Source: UMGS902 sp045538895 (GTDB lineage: Bacteria > Bacillota > Clostridia > Oscillospirales > CAG-272). From it: a DNA stretch of 36,946 bases. Under the pieces are notes generated by a model. That model was not told the DNA's origin. It searched no databases and worked only from the letters and a program-made list of their open reading frames with translations. The stretch spans positions 1-36,946 of the forward strand of contig JAZQEH010000085.1 of NCBI GenBank assembly GCA_045538895.1, read 5' to 3'. Made by a program: the position numbers and the translations under genes. Below, piece after piece: positions 8,440-16,017 of this stretch (its first letter is position 1; the number at the start of each line of letters is the position of its first letter).

Positions 8440-8952
8440 TTACTGCGGCACAATCAAACCGTATGTGCCGTCCTTCTTCTTGTAAACTACGCAAATCTCA
8501 GAAGTGCTTGCATCACGGAACACGAAGAACATATGACCGATAAGATTCATCTGGAGAATCGCTTCTTCAACTGTCATAGGCTTAACAGAGAATGTCTTTG
8601 TGCGGATTTCCATTTCAGGCTCGTCGAGTTCATAGTCATCGTCAAATTGATCAAAAGCATCAACACGCAAGTCTCTTTCAAGCTTTGTTTTGTATTTGCG
8701 AATCTGGCGAATTATATTTTCAATAGCTTCGTCAAGAGAGTTGTTGAACGTTTCGCTTTCAACTTCGCTTCTGAAGATGGTACCGTTAGCATAAACTGTG
8801 ATTTCTGCAATCTGGAGATTGCGTTTCTTGCTGAAGAGAACATGTACCTCGGGATCATCGAAAAACTTATCGAACTTTGCAACTCTTTTTTCTGTAATTG
8901 CTCTCAAATCATTGCGGGGGGTCATGTCTCTGCCGTTAATTGTCAATGTCAT
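8440..8952 (-). CDS. hpf: Ribosome hibernation promoting factor, long form
   Basis: The 170-residue protein has the S30AE/YfiA N-terminal domain (LTINGRDM, then EKRVAKFDKFFDDPEVHVLF) and the C-terminal dimerisation domain (KPMTVEEAILQMNLIGHMFFVF) that marks the long form, which joins 70S ribosomes into 100S dimers in stationary phase. The ATG at 8952 follows AAAGGTGG (8961-8967) and is preferred over an in-frame GTG at 8964 that overlaps that site. The leader also holds a second strong Shine-Dalgarno-like AAAGGAGG just before ATG-CTA-TAG, a minimal two-codon frame of unknown meaning. Transcription is likely from the extended -10 element at 9013-9021. Confidence 0.95.
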   Translation of the reverse strand: MTLTINGRDMTPRNDLRAITEKRVAKFDKFFDDPEVHVLFSKKRNLQIAEITVYANGTIFRSEVESETFNNSLDEAIENIIRQIRKYKTKLERDLRVDAFDQFDDDYELDEPEMEIRTKTFSVKPMTVEEAILQMNLIGHMFFVFRDASTSEICVVYKKKDGTYGLIVPQ

Positions 8953-9012
8953 AAAATTTACCACCTTTATCTGGATTAAAATTTAACTATAGCATTGCCT
9001 CCTTTCACTTAA

Positions 9013-9021
9013 ATTATAGCA
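9013..9021 (-). promoter_or_regulatory. Extended -10 promoter for hpf
   Basis: On the minus strand TGC-TATAAT forms an extended -10 element about 60 bases before the hpf start codon. No good -35 lies at 17 bases; a TTGTCA is present but 24 bases away. Confidence 0.55.
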
Positions 9022-9089
9022 AAAATAATGGAAAAAATATACTGACAAAGCGAACGAAATTTATCAAAAAAATATGTATATTTATCCGA

Positions 9090-9119
9090 TTGACATTTAA
9101 AGGTAAATTGTGATATAAT
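9090..9119 (+). promoter_or_regulatory. Orphan sigma-A promoter facing asd
   Basis: Consensus TTGACA (9090-9095) and TATAAT (9114-9119) are separated by 18 bases on the plus strand. The only thing downstream is the hairpin at 9134-9163 and then the antisense strand of asd, so it does not drive a visible gene. Confidence 0.6.
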
Positions 9120-9133
9120 ATATTTGTTCCGCG

Positions 9134-9163
9134 AAAAAGGGCTGACTTTTGTCAGCCCTTTTT
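9134..9163. terminator. Terminator downstream of asd, two-sided
   Basis: A perfect 13-bp stem (AAAAAGGGCTGAC with GTCAGCCCTTTTT) closes a TTTT loop, just past the asd stop. T-runs are present on both strands, so it can also stop plus-strand transcripts from the promoter at 9090-9119. Confidence 0.92.
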
Positions 9164-9165
9164 GC

Positions 9166-10254
9166 TTATTTCTTTGTAATGTAGCCTTCTTTTGCGAGAA
9201 GCTCTGCGATAAGAACCGCACCGCCTGCCGCACCACGGAGAGTGTTGTGTGAAAGTCCTACAAACTTGTAGTCAAAAATCACGTCTTCACGAAGTCTGCC
9301 GCAGGTGACGCCCATTCCGCCGTAAATATCACGGTCGAGCTTTGCCTGGGGACGGTTGTCTTCTTCAAAATAAGTAATGAACTGTTCAGGAGCGCTGGGG
9401 AGTTTGTATTCCTGAGGCTTGCCGCTGAAGTTCTTCCAATCTGCAAGAATCTGCTCCTTAGAGGGCTTGTTCTTGAACTTTACAAATACGGCAGCGGTAT
9501 GACCGTCGGTAACGGGAACACGGATGCACTGCGCAGAGAATACTGTGTCGTTTGCCTTGACGATCTTACCGTCAACGATTTTACCCCAGATCTTGAGAGG
9601 CTCCTGCTCACTCTTTTCTTCTTCGCCGCCGATATAGGGAATTACGTTGTCAATCATTTCGGGCCATTCGTTAAAGGTTTTGCCTGCACCGGAAATTGCC
9701 TGATATGTGCAAACAAATACCTGCTCAATGCCGTACTTGCGGAGAGGAGTGAGCATGCCGATGTAGCTCTGGATAGAGCAGTTAGGCTTAACTGCGATAA
9801 ATCCGCGTGTTGAGCCAAGACGCTTTTTCTGAGCTTCAATAATTGCAAGATGCTCGTCATTGATTTCAGGGATAACCATGGGGACATCGTCTGTGCCTCT
9901 GTGCGCAGAGTTGTTGGAAACAACGGGAACATCAGCCTTTGCGTACTTTTCCTCAAGTGCCTTGATGTCTTCCTTTTTCATATTTACCGCACAGAAGACA
10001 AAGTCAACGGTTTCAACGATTTTGTCAAAATCGCCTTCTGCATCATATACTGTCATTTTGCCGTATTTTTCAGGCATGGGAGTTTGAAGTTTCCATCTTC
10101 CGCCGAGAGCTTCTTCATAGGATTTGCCGGCAGAGCGTGCGCTTGCTGCAAGCAGCACAACTTCAAAGTAGGGGTGGTTATCGAGCAATGTCAAAAAACG
10201 CTGTCCTACCATGCCGGTAGCGCCGATAATACCAACCTTAAGCTTTTCGTTCAT
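9166..10254 (-). CDS. asd: Aspartate-semialdehyde dehydrogenase, archaeal/fungal type
   Basis: The enzyme reduces aspartyl phosphate to aspartate semialdehyde with NADPH, the branch point to lysine/diaminopimelate, threonine and methionine. Visible are the Rossmann start GIIGATGMVGQR (residues 8-19), SNNSAHR near 113, the catalytic cysteine motif VKPNCSIQSY with Cys159, and RVPVTDGHTAAVF with the catalytic His near 254. Its 362 residues and the KPNCSIQ signature fit the archaeal/fungal-like subfamily rather than the enteric type. An AGAGGTGA ribosome binding site precedes the ATG. It is monocistronic, with a consensus promoter at 10305-10333 and a terminator at 9134-9163. Function is certain at family level. 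Confidence 0.96.
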   Translation of the reverse strand: MNEKLKVGIIGATGMVGQRFLTLLDNHPYFEVVLLAASARSAGKSYEEALGGRWKLQTPMPEKYGKMTVYDAEGDFDKIVETVDFVFCAVNMKKEDIKALEEKYAKADVPVVSNNSAHRGTDDVPMVIPEINDEHLAIIEAQKKRLGSTRGFIAVKPNCSIQSYIGMLTPLRKYGIEQVFVCTYQAISGAGKTFNEWPEMIDNVIPYIGGEEEKSEQEPLKIWGKIVDGKIVKANDTVFSAQCIRVPVTDGHTAAVFVKFKNKPSKEQILADWKNFSGKPQEYKLPSAPEQFITYFEEDNRPQAKLDRDIYGGMGVTCGRLREDVIFDYKFVGLSHNTLRGAAGGAVLIAELLAKEGYITKK

Positions 10255-10304
10255 TATAAGTCACCTCTAAATAGTATTCGGTTAATTATATACCGATTTG
10301 CACA

Positions 10305-10333
10305 ATTATAACACCTATTTATTATCAAGTCAA
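10305..10333 (-). promoter_or_regulatory. Sigma-A promoter for asd
   Basis: On the minus strand TTGACT (10328-10333) and TATAAT (10305-10310) are separated by 17 bases, about 50 bases before the asd start. A second TATAAT-like box follows at 10285-10290. Confidence 0.8.
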
Positions 10334-10362
10334 TATTTTTTGCATCTCTATGCATAATTTCT

Positions 10363-10392
10363 GCTTTCTGTGCAATAATTCACACAGAAAGC
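10363..10392 (+). promoter_or_regulatory. Leader hairpin abutting a ribosome binding site
   Basis: GCTTTCTGTG and CACAGAAAGC form a perfect 10-bp stem with a 10-base loop. The 3' arm ends directly against the GGAGG (10393-10397) of the gene starting at 10402. There is no T-run, so it is not a terminator; it may protect the RNA or tune ribosome access. Confidence 0.6.
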
Positions 10393-10401
10393 GGAGGAAA
10401 T

Positions 10402-10815
10402 ATGGTGAAATTTAAAGAGTTTTTGTATGTTTATGCAATAGGAAGCATAGTATATATGTTTATCGAAGTGTTATGGAGAGGCTTTACCCACTGGACTATG
10501 GGCATTGTCGGCGGTGTTTGTTTTTTTGCAATATTTATAATTGATGAATACTTTCAGCATAAGCCTTTGCTGCAACGGGCATTTTATTCTGCTTTGTTTG
10601 TAACTGTTATGGAGCTTTTAACCGGTCTTGTGGTAAACAGGTGCTTGAATTTTGCAGTTTGGGATTATTCGGGTATGCGTTTTAATTTTATGGGACAAAT
10701 TTCCTTGCTTTACAGCATCTTGTGGTATTTTCTTTGCATACCTGCACATGTTTTGTGCAAACTATTAAGGCACCGGATTTTCGGTGTCAAAGCCAACAAA
10801 AATTTTGAAAGGTAG
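10402..10815 (+). CDS. Putative ABC-transporter type IV-like membrane protein (CmpB/DUF1113-like)
   Basis: The 137-residue protein has about four hydrophobic segments and the pattern MELLTGLVVNR...VWDYSGMRFNFMGQISLLYSILW, which resembles the Clostridia membrane family named 'putative ABC-transporter type IV' (PF06541). That name does not establish a transport role, and no ATPase subunit lies nearby. A GGAGG four bases before the ATG fixes the start, with the hairpin at 10363-10392 immediately before it. The low-complexity stretch at 10839 follows within 25 bases. Family assignment is from pattern memory only; function is unknown. Confidence 0.7.
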   Translation: MVKFKEFLYVYAIGSIVYMFIEVLWRGFTHWTMGIVGGVCFFAIFIIDEYFQHKPLLQRAFYSALFVTVMELLTGLVVNRCLNFAVWDYSGMRFNFMGQISLLYSILWYFLCIPAHVLCKLLRHRIFGVKANKNFER

Positions 10816-10838
10816 CCTACGCTCAGGTACAGAGAAGT

Positions 10839-11024
10839 ATGAATTACCAGAACCAGAATCAAAACCAGAACCAGAACAATCAGAACCAGAACAGCCAGAA
10901 CCAGAACAGCCAGAACCAGAACAATCAGAACAATCAGAACAATCAGAACAATCAGAACAATCAGAACAAGAACAATCAGAGCAACCAGAACAAGCAGAAG
11001 AAAGCAAAACAGTACGATTTCTAA
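10839..11024 (+). CDS. Asn/Gln-rich low-complexity microprotein (possible)
   Basis: A 61-residue frame starting MNYQNQNQ consists almost wholly of Asn and Gln, and ends QKKAKQYDF just before a terminator. The underlying DNA is a degenerate CAGAACAAT/CAGAAC repeat that stays open in more than one frame. A competing frame (10784-11161, Glu/Pro/Ser/Gln-rich) starts inside the previous gene and runs through the terminator into pcrA, so it is less credible. The ribosome binding site is weak (AGAGAAG). Small Gln/Asn-rich proteins occur in spores, but no conserved spore-protein motif is visible here, so no function is assigned. Confidence 0.45.
   Translation: MNYQNQNQNQNQNNQNQNSQNQNSQNQNNQNNQNNQNNQNNQNKNNQSNQNKQKKAKQYDF
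10848..10995. repeat. CAGAAC-based simple repeat
   Basis: The stretch is built almost only of CAGAAC, CAGAAT and CAGAACAAT units, with about five 9-base CAGAACAAT copies in a row in its middle. It is likely prone to slippage; the period is a multiple of three, so length changes would keep the frame. Confidence 0.85.
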
Positions 11025-11036
11025 AAAGTTTTTCGG

Positions 11037-11062
11037 GTGGGGGAGCAATCTCCCACTTTTTT
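11037..11062 (+). terminator. Terminator with GCAA tetraloop before pcrA
   Basis: GTGGGGGA and TCTCCCAC form an 8-bp stem (one G-U) capped by a GCAA tetraloop and followed by a T-run. It ends the transcript of the genes at 10402-11024. Confidence 0.8.
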
Positions 11063-11065
11063 CTA

Positions 11066-11094
11066 TTGATTAAATTATATACTTATAGTATAAT
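11066..11094 (+). promoter_or_regulatory. Sigma-A promoter for pcrA
   Basis: TTGATT (11066-11071) and TATAAT (11089-11094) are separated by 17 bases, with the pcrA start 39 bases after the -10 box. Confidence 0.75.
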
Positions 11095-11133
11095 TACTAT
11101 AAATGCAAAAATAATCGAAAGCGTGGGAGAAAA

Positions 11134-13491
11134 ATGCCGCTTACAAAAGAAAGATACATAGAATTACGTGACAGGCTTTTTAATAAATATTACTCAAATT
11201 TAAATGAAAAACAGCGTGAGGCGGTTTGTACTACAAAAGGGCCATTGCTTGTGCTTGCAGGAGCGGGAAGCGGAAAAACAACCGTTCTTGTCCGCCGCAT
11301 AACGCATATTTTAAAATACGGTATGGCATGCGAGTGTAACGAGCTGCCAAGCGGTTTGCCGGAGATTTTTGAAAAACTCTGCCTTGATGTAGAAAATGCT
11401 ACTCAAGAAGAACTTGGAGAGTTTTTGCAGTTTTTTGCAGTTTCGCCTTGCCCTCCGTGGGGCGTTCTTGCAATTACTTTTACCAATAAAGCAGCAAAGG
11501 AAATTAAAGACAGGTTGCTTGCGGCATTTGATAACCCCGATGTTGCGAGCAGTATATGGGCAGGCACATTCCACTCGGTTTGTATGCGTATCTTACGTAG
11601 TCACATAGGACTTCTCGGATACCGAAGCGGCTTTTCAATTTATGATACCGACGATCAAAAAAAGTTGGTTATAAACTGCATGAAGGAACTCAATCTCGAT
11701 GAGAAGAAGTTTCCTGCAAAGAATATTCTTAACATTATCGGCAGAGCTAAGGACAAGCTTCTTACTCCGGATGAGCTTATGACCGAAAGCGGCGAAGATT
11801 TCCTTTTTTCTGTGGCGGCGAAGGTATATAAGCTTTATCAGCAAAGACTGTTTGACGCAAACGCACTTGATTTTGACGATATTATCATGCTCACGGTTAA
11901 ACTGTTTGAGGAAAATCCAGACATACTCGAATACTATCAATCCAAGTTCAAGTATGTGTGTGTTGACGAGTATCAGGATACAAACCTTGCACAGTTCCGC
12001 TTGACCGAGCTTATTTCCGGAAAGTACAGAAACATTATGGTTGTTGGTGATGATGACCAGAGTATTTATAAGTTCCGTGGTGCAACTATCGAGAATATCC
12101 TCAATTTTGACCGTACATATCCCGAAGCCAAGGTTATAAAGCTTGAGCAGAATTACCGTTCTACAAAGCGTATTCTTGATGCGGCAAATGCTGTTATCAG
12201 CAACAATTTCGGAAGAAAGGGTAAGACTCTCTGGACGGCAGGAGAAGAGGGAACCAAAATCACCGTAACTGTTGCAAGCAATCAGAATGATGAAGCACTT
12301 ATGATTGTAAATAAGGTTATGGAGCTTGTTTCAAAGGGCAGAAAATACAGGGACTGTGCGATACTTTACCGAATGAATTCGCAATCGCAGGCTCTTGAAA
12401 CTGCATTTGCAAAAAGTGCAATTCCTTATAGAGTGCTTGGCGGTCTTCGCTTCTTTGACCGAAAGGAGATCAAGGATATTCTTTCATATCTTTTCCTTGC
12501 GGCAAACAAAACTGATGATTTAAGACTACTCCGTATTGTTAATGAGCCAAAACGCAAAATCGGCTCTGCTACAATGGATGCCGTGTCTGCTATTGCCAAG
12601 GAACTCGGTACGTCATATTTTGATGTAATGCGTAATAGTGAAAGTTATACCGCACTTGCAAAATCCGCACCTAAACTTATGGCTTTTTGTAATATCATCG
12701 AGCAACTCGCATCACTTTCTACCGAGCTTCCGTTGCATCATTTTGTTGAGCGTGTAATCACTTCAACCGGATATAAGCAAATGCTTGTTGACGAGGGGGA
12801 AGAATCTGCAGATCGTCTTGAAAACCTTGAGGAGCTTGTTTCGATGGCGGCAGATTTTGCAGAAAGAGCAGAGGAGCCTACGCTTATCAGCTTCCTTGAA
12901 GAAATCTCGCTTGTGGCAGATGTTGATAAATACGATGAAAATGCCGATGCGGTTGTTATGATGACGATGCATTCGGCAAAAGGACTTGAGTTCCCGGTGG
13001 TGTTTGTACCGGGCATGGAGGAAGGGGTTTTTCCGGGGCTCCAATCACTTACAAATCCTTCGGATATGGAAGAGGAACGCAGACTTGCTTATGTTGCTAT
13101 TACCCGTGCCCGTGAGGAACTGTATTTGTACAGGGCGAGGGAACGTATGACTTACGGAAGAACGCAGTATAATCCTGAATCGCCTTTTATCAAGGAAATT
13201 CCCGAGAATCTGCGTGTTACCATAGGCGATTATACCCGCAGACCTAAGGTTAAGGAAACGTCGACTGTTGCAGCGGATTCCTATGCAACTAAATTCGGCG
13301 GCTTTAAACAGGCAGCCCCTGCACAAACAGTTGCTTTGTCAGCAGGTGATCAGGTCAGCCATCCTATGTTTGGCAAGGGCTTGATTATTTCGGCTACAAA
13401 AATGGGTGCGGATACGCTTTATGAGGTTGCTTTTGATACGGTTGGCACCAAGAGATTGATGGCAACTTATGCTAAACTTACTAAAATATAA
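11134..13491 (+). CDS. pcrA: ATP-dependent DNA helicase, UvrD/PcrA family
   Basis: This is a superfamily 1A 3'-5' helicase for repair and for removing proteins from DNA. The 785-residue protein shows Walker A LAGAGSGKTT (residues 41-50), AITFTNKAAKEI, GTFHSVCMRILR, the DEYQDTN box (about 276-282), GDDDQSIYKFRGA, LEQNYRST, TMHSAKGLEF and VAITRAREELYLYRAR. The C-terminal segment (about 735-785) has the GDQVSHPMFGKGLI pattern found in PcrA tails. GGGAG sits five bases before the ATG. A short insert rich in Glu/Cys at about 67-105 lies between motif I and motif Ia. It heads a run with radA. PcrA is favoured over UvrD by the phylum and the C-terminal tail. Confidence 0.95.
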   Translation: MPLTKERYIELRDRLFNKYYSNLNEKQREAVCTTKGPLLVLAGAGSGKTTVLVRRITHILKYGMACECNELPSGLPEIFEKLCLDVENATQEELGEFLQFFAVSPCPPWGVLAITFTNKAAKEIKDRLLAAFDNPDVASSIWAGTFHSVCMRILRSHIGLLGYRSGFSIYDTDDQKKLVINCMKELNLDEKKFPAKNILNIIGRAKDKLLTPDELMTESGEDFLFSVAAKVYKLYQQRLFDANALDFDDIIMLTVKLFEENPDILEYYQSKFKYVCVDEYQDTNLAQFRLTELISGKYRNIMVVGDDDQSIYKFRGATIENILNFDRTYPEAKVIKLEQNYRSTKRILDAANAVISNNFGRKGKTLWTAGEEGTKITVTVASNQNDEALMIVNKVMELVSKGRKYRDCAILYRMNSQSQALETAFAKSAIPYRVLGGLRFFDRKEIKDILSYLFLAANKTDDLRLLRIVNEPKRKIGSATMDAVSAIAKELGTSYFDVMRNSESYTALAKSAPKLMAFCNIIEQLASLSTELPLHHFVERVITSTGYKQMLVDEGEESADRLENLEELVSMAADFAERAEEPTLISFLEEISLVADVDKYDENADAVVMMTMHSAKGLEFPVVFVPGMEEGVFPGLQSLTNPSDMEEERRLAYVAITRAREELYLYRARERMTYGRTQYNPESPFIKEIPENLRVTIGDYTRRPKVKETSTVAADSYATKFGGFKQAAPAQTVALSAGDQVSHPMFGKGLIISATKMGADTLYEVAFDTVGTKRLMATYAKLTKI

Positions 13492-13502
13492 AGGACATTT
13501 TT

Positions 13503-14870
13503 ATGAAGTCTAAAACTGCTTTTGTCTGCACAGAGTGCGAATACAGAAGTTTAAAATGGATGGGCAAATGCCCATCATGCGGCACGTGGAATTCTCTTGA
13601 AGAAACCGTAGAGGAAGATGTTGCAAAGACGGCACTTAAAACTTCGGTACGCAGAAATCCTCCCGTACTTCTTGATGAGTATGATATGCCGGAATACATG
13701 CGTTATGAAACGGGATACGGCGAGCTTGACCGTGTTCTCGGCGGCGGACTTGTACACGGCTCGGTTGTTCTTATAAGCGGCGAACCGGGTATAGGAAAGT
13801 CCACGCTGCTTATGCAGATATGCAATATAATTGCACAAAACAGAACGGTGCTTTACGTGTCGGGAGAGGAATCCTGCGGACAGCTTAAGCTCCGTGCAAA
13901 AAGACTTTCGGTAAAGTCGGATAAACTTTATTTGCTTACCGAAACCAATATTGACGTGATTTTATCCGAGTGCGAAAAACTGAATCCGGATGTGCTGATT
14001 GTTGATTCGGTGCAGACCGTATATTCGGACAGATTTACAAGTGCTCCCGGCAGTATTACACAGGTAAAAGAGGGCGCACTTGCATGTATAACCAAAGCAA
14101 AGAGTGACGGTCTTTCGGTTATACTTGTCGGACACGTAAATAAAGAGGGCGGTATATCCGGTCCCAAAGTGCTTGAACATATGGTTGATGCCGTATTGTA
14201 CTTTGAGGGCGAACGCCGCCAGTCTTACAGAATAATAAGAGCTATAAAAAACCGTTTCGGTTCAACAAACGAAATCGGTGTTTTTGAAATGACCGATACA
14301 GGACTTGAACAGGTTGAAAACCCGTCAGAAGCAATGCTTTGCGACAGACCGAAGAACGTATCCGGTAACTGTGCAGTTTGCGTGATGGAGGGAACAAGAC
14401 CGATAATTGCCGAGGTTCAGGCACTTGTTACGTCTACGCCTTTTTCGGCACCACGCCGTACTGCAAACGGCATTGATTATAACAGAATGTGCCTTATCAT
14501 TGCGGTGCTTGAAAAAAGACTCGGACTTAAGTTTTACCAGAATGACGTTTACCTGAACGTTACTGGCGGCTTAAGGCTTGATGAACCTTCTGCCGACCTT
14601 GCGATTGCACTTGCGCTGATTTCCGGAATCACCGACCGCGTTTTGCCGGACGATTTGATTGCATTTGGTGAGATAGGTCTTTCGGGCGAGTGCCGTGCGG
14701 TATCGCATTTTGATTACCGTGTAAAAGAAGCGGCAAGACTTGGCTTCAATACCATTGTTTTTCCAAAAAAGAATTCTAAAAAAGTTCCCGACGGTGTTGC
14801 CGCTAAAATGATTGATATTGCAAGTCTGTACGATACGTTGAAACTTTTAAAAGAACCAAAAGAGGTGTAA
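13503..14870 (+). CDS. radA: DNA repair protein RadA (Sms)
   Basis: RadA is a RecA-like branch-migration helicase. The 455-residue protein has the N-terminal zinc finger CTEC...CPSC (Cys9, 12, 23, 26), Walker A GEPGIGKST near residue 93, the family-specific KNRFG motif near 250 and a C-terminal Lon-like domain (GGLRLDEPSADLAIALALIS). AAAGGA precedes the ATG, 11 bases after the pcrA stop. It probably shares the pcrA promoter, and the glycosyltransferase gene follows after three bases, so all may form one transcript. Confidence 0.97.
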   Translation: MKSKTAFVCTECEYRSLKWMGKCPSCGTWNSLEETVEEDVAKTALKTSVRRNPPVLLDEYDMPEYMRYETGYGELDRVLGGGLVHGSVVLISGEPGIGKSTLLMQICNIIAQNRTVLYVSGEESCGQLKLRAKRLSVKSDKLYLLTETNIDVILSECEKLNPDVLIVDSVQTVYSDRFTSAPGSITQVKEGALACITKAKSDGLSVILVGHVNKEGGISGPKVLEHMVDAVLYFEGERRQSYRIIRAIKNRFGSTNEIGVFEMTDTGLEQVENPSEAMLCDRPKNVSGNCAVCVMEGTRPIIAEVQALVTSTPFSAPRRTANGIDYNRMCLIIAVLEKRLGLKFYQNDVYLNVTGGLRLDEPSADLAIALALISGITDRVLPDDLIAFGEIGLSGECRAVSHFDYRVKEAARLGFNTIVFPKKNSKKVPDGVAAKMIDIASLYDTLKLLKEPKEV

Positions 14871-14873
14871 TAT

Positions 14874-15998
14874 ATGCAGACGGAGATTTTAAATAAAATT
14901 TCTATAATTGTCCCGTCACTCAATCCCGATGAAAAACTGAAGAATACGGTGAATTCGCTTCTTGAAGTTGGATTTACCGATATAATTTGCGTAAATGACG
15001 GAAGTGATGAAAGCTGTCTTAATTATTTTCCGGAGCCTTCCGATAAAATTACCGTTTTAAAGCATGACGTTAACTGCGGTAAAGGGGCAGCACTTAAAAC
15101 GGCGTTTGCCTATATACTTGAAAACAGAAAGGATTCTGTCGGTGCGGTAACTGTTGACGGTGACGGTCAGCATGCAGCAAACGATGTGCTTAACTGTGCT
15201 AATGAAATGGTTACCAAAGGTGACAGTATAATTCTCGGTTGCCGTGATTTTTCCGAACCTCAGGTTCCAAGCAGAAGCAAATTCGGCAATAGAATTACAT
15301 CGGGCGTTTTTAAGATTTTTTGCGGTATGCGTATATCGGATACTCAAACCGGATTAAGAGCATTTCCCGCAAAATACTATACCGATATGCTTGAGGTTTC
15401 GGGTGACAGATTTGAATATGAAACCAATATGCTCCTCGAAATGAAAGCACGGAAGATACCTTATAGTGAGGTTAAAATTGAAACGGTTTATATTGAGGAG
15501 AATAAGACCTCGCATTTTCGTCCGTTCCGCGATTCGTTCCGCATATACTCATTGATTGCAAAATTCACTTTCGGTCGCTTTTTCAAGTATATGTTAGGCT
15601 CGCTTTTGTCGTTTGTTATTGATTACGGTATAGTGTATTTACTGCTTTGGCTTGCCTCGGCGAAGTTTAATGTTGACTTTGAAGTAAAAACACTTACTGC
15701 ATCGCTTGTTACATTCGGTGCATGTGCTGTTGCAAGAGTGTTTTCTTCACTTATCAATTATACTTTCAACAGAAAAGCAGTTTTTGCTACGGATGTACCG
15801 ATTAAAAAATCAATAGTAAGGTATTATTGTCTTGCAATTCCGGTAATGATAGTTTCATCCGCATTGACTGCTATACTTGAAAATCTGTCATTTATCAATA
15901 CTGCATTTTTAATTATGCTTCTTAAGTTTGCGATAGACATGTGCTTGTTTGTTGTCAACTACTTTCTTCAAAAGAAATGGGTATTTAAGAATAAATAA
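14874..15998 (+). CDS. Glycosyltransferase family 2 fused to a GtrA-like membrane domain
   Basis: Residues 1-220 form a GT-A fold of the polyprenyl-phosphate sugar transferase type: ISIIVPSLNP (9-18), CVNDGSDE, the DGDGQH metal/nucleotide box at 95-100, and DTQTGLRAF near 160. Residues about 234-374 contain four hydrophobic segments of the GtrA family, thought to flip polyprenyl-linked sugars. It would act at the inner face of the membrane. It starts three bases after radA with an AGAGGTG site, and is followed by the phosphodiester glycosidase-like gene. The sugar and acceptor cannot be read from sequence. A separate GT-C transferase, usual in three-component glycosylation systems, is not in the window. 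Confidence 0.88.
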   Translation: MQTEILNKISIIVPSLNPDEKLKNTVNSLLEVGFTDIICVNDGSDESCLNYFPEPSDKITVLKHDVNCGKGAALKTAFAYILENRKDSVGAVTVDGDGQHAANDVLNCANEMVTKGDSIILGCRDFSEPQVPSRSKFGNRITSGVFKIFCGMRISDTQTGLRAFPAKYYTDMLEVSGDRFEYETNMLLEMKARKIPYSEVKIETVYIEENKTSHFRPFRDSFRIYSLIAKFTFGRFFKYMLGSLLSFVIDYGIVYLLLWLASAKFNVDFEVKTLTASLVTFGACAVARVFSSLINYTFNRKAVFATDVPIKKSIVRYYCLAIPVMIVSSALTAILENLSFINTAFLIMLLKFAIDMCLFVVNYFLQKKWVFKNK

Positions 15999-16017
15999 TA
16001 ATTGAAAGGAAAAAGAA

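Noticed and set aside
10784..11161. A Glu/Pro/Ser/Gln-rich 125-residue frame
   Set aside because: It starts inside the previous gene, reads through the terminator and the pcrA promoter, and overlaps the pcrA start.
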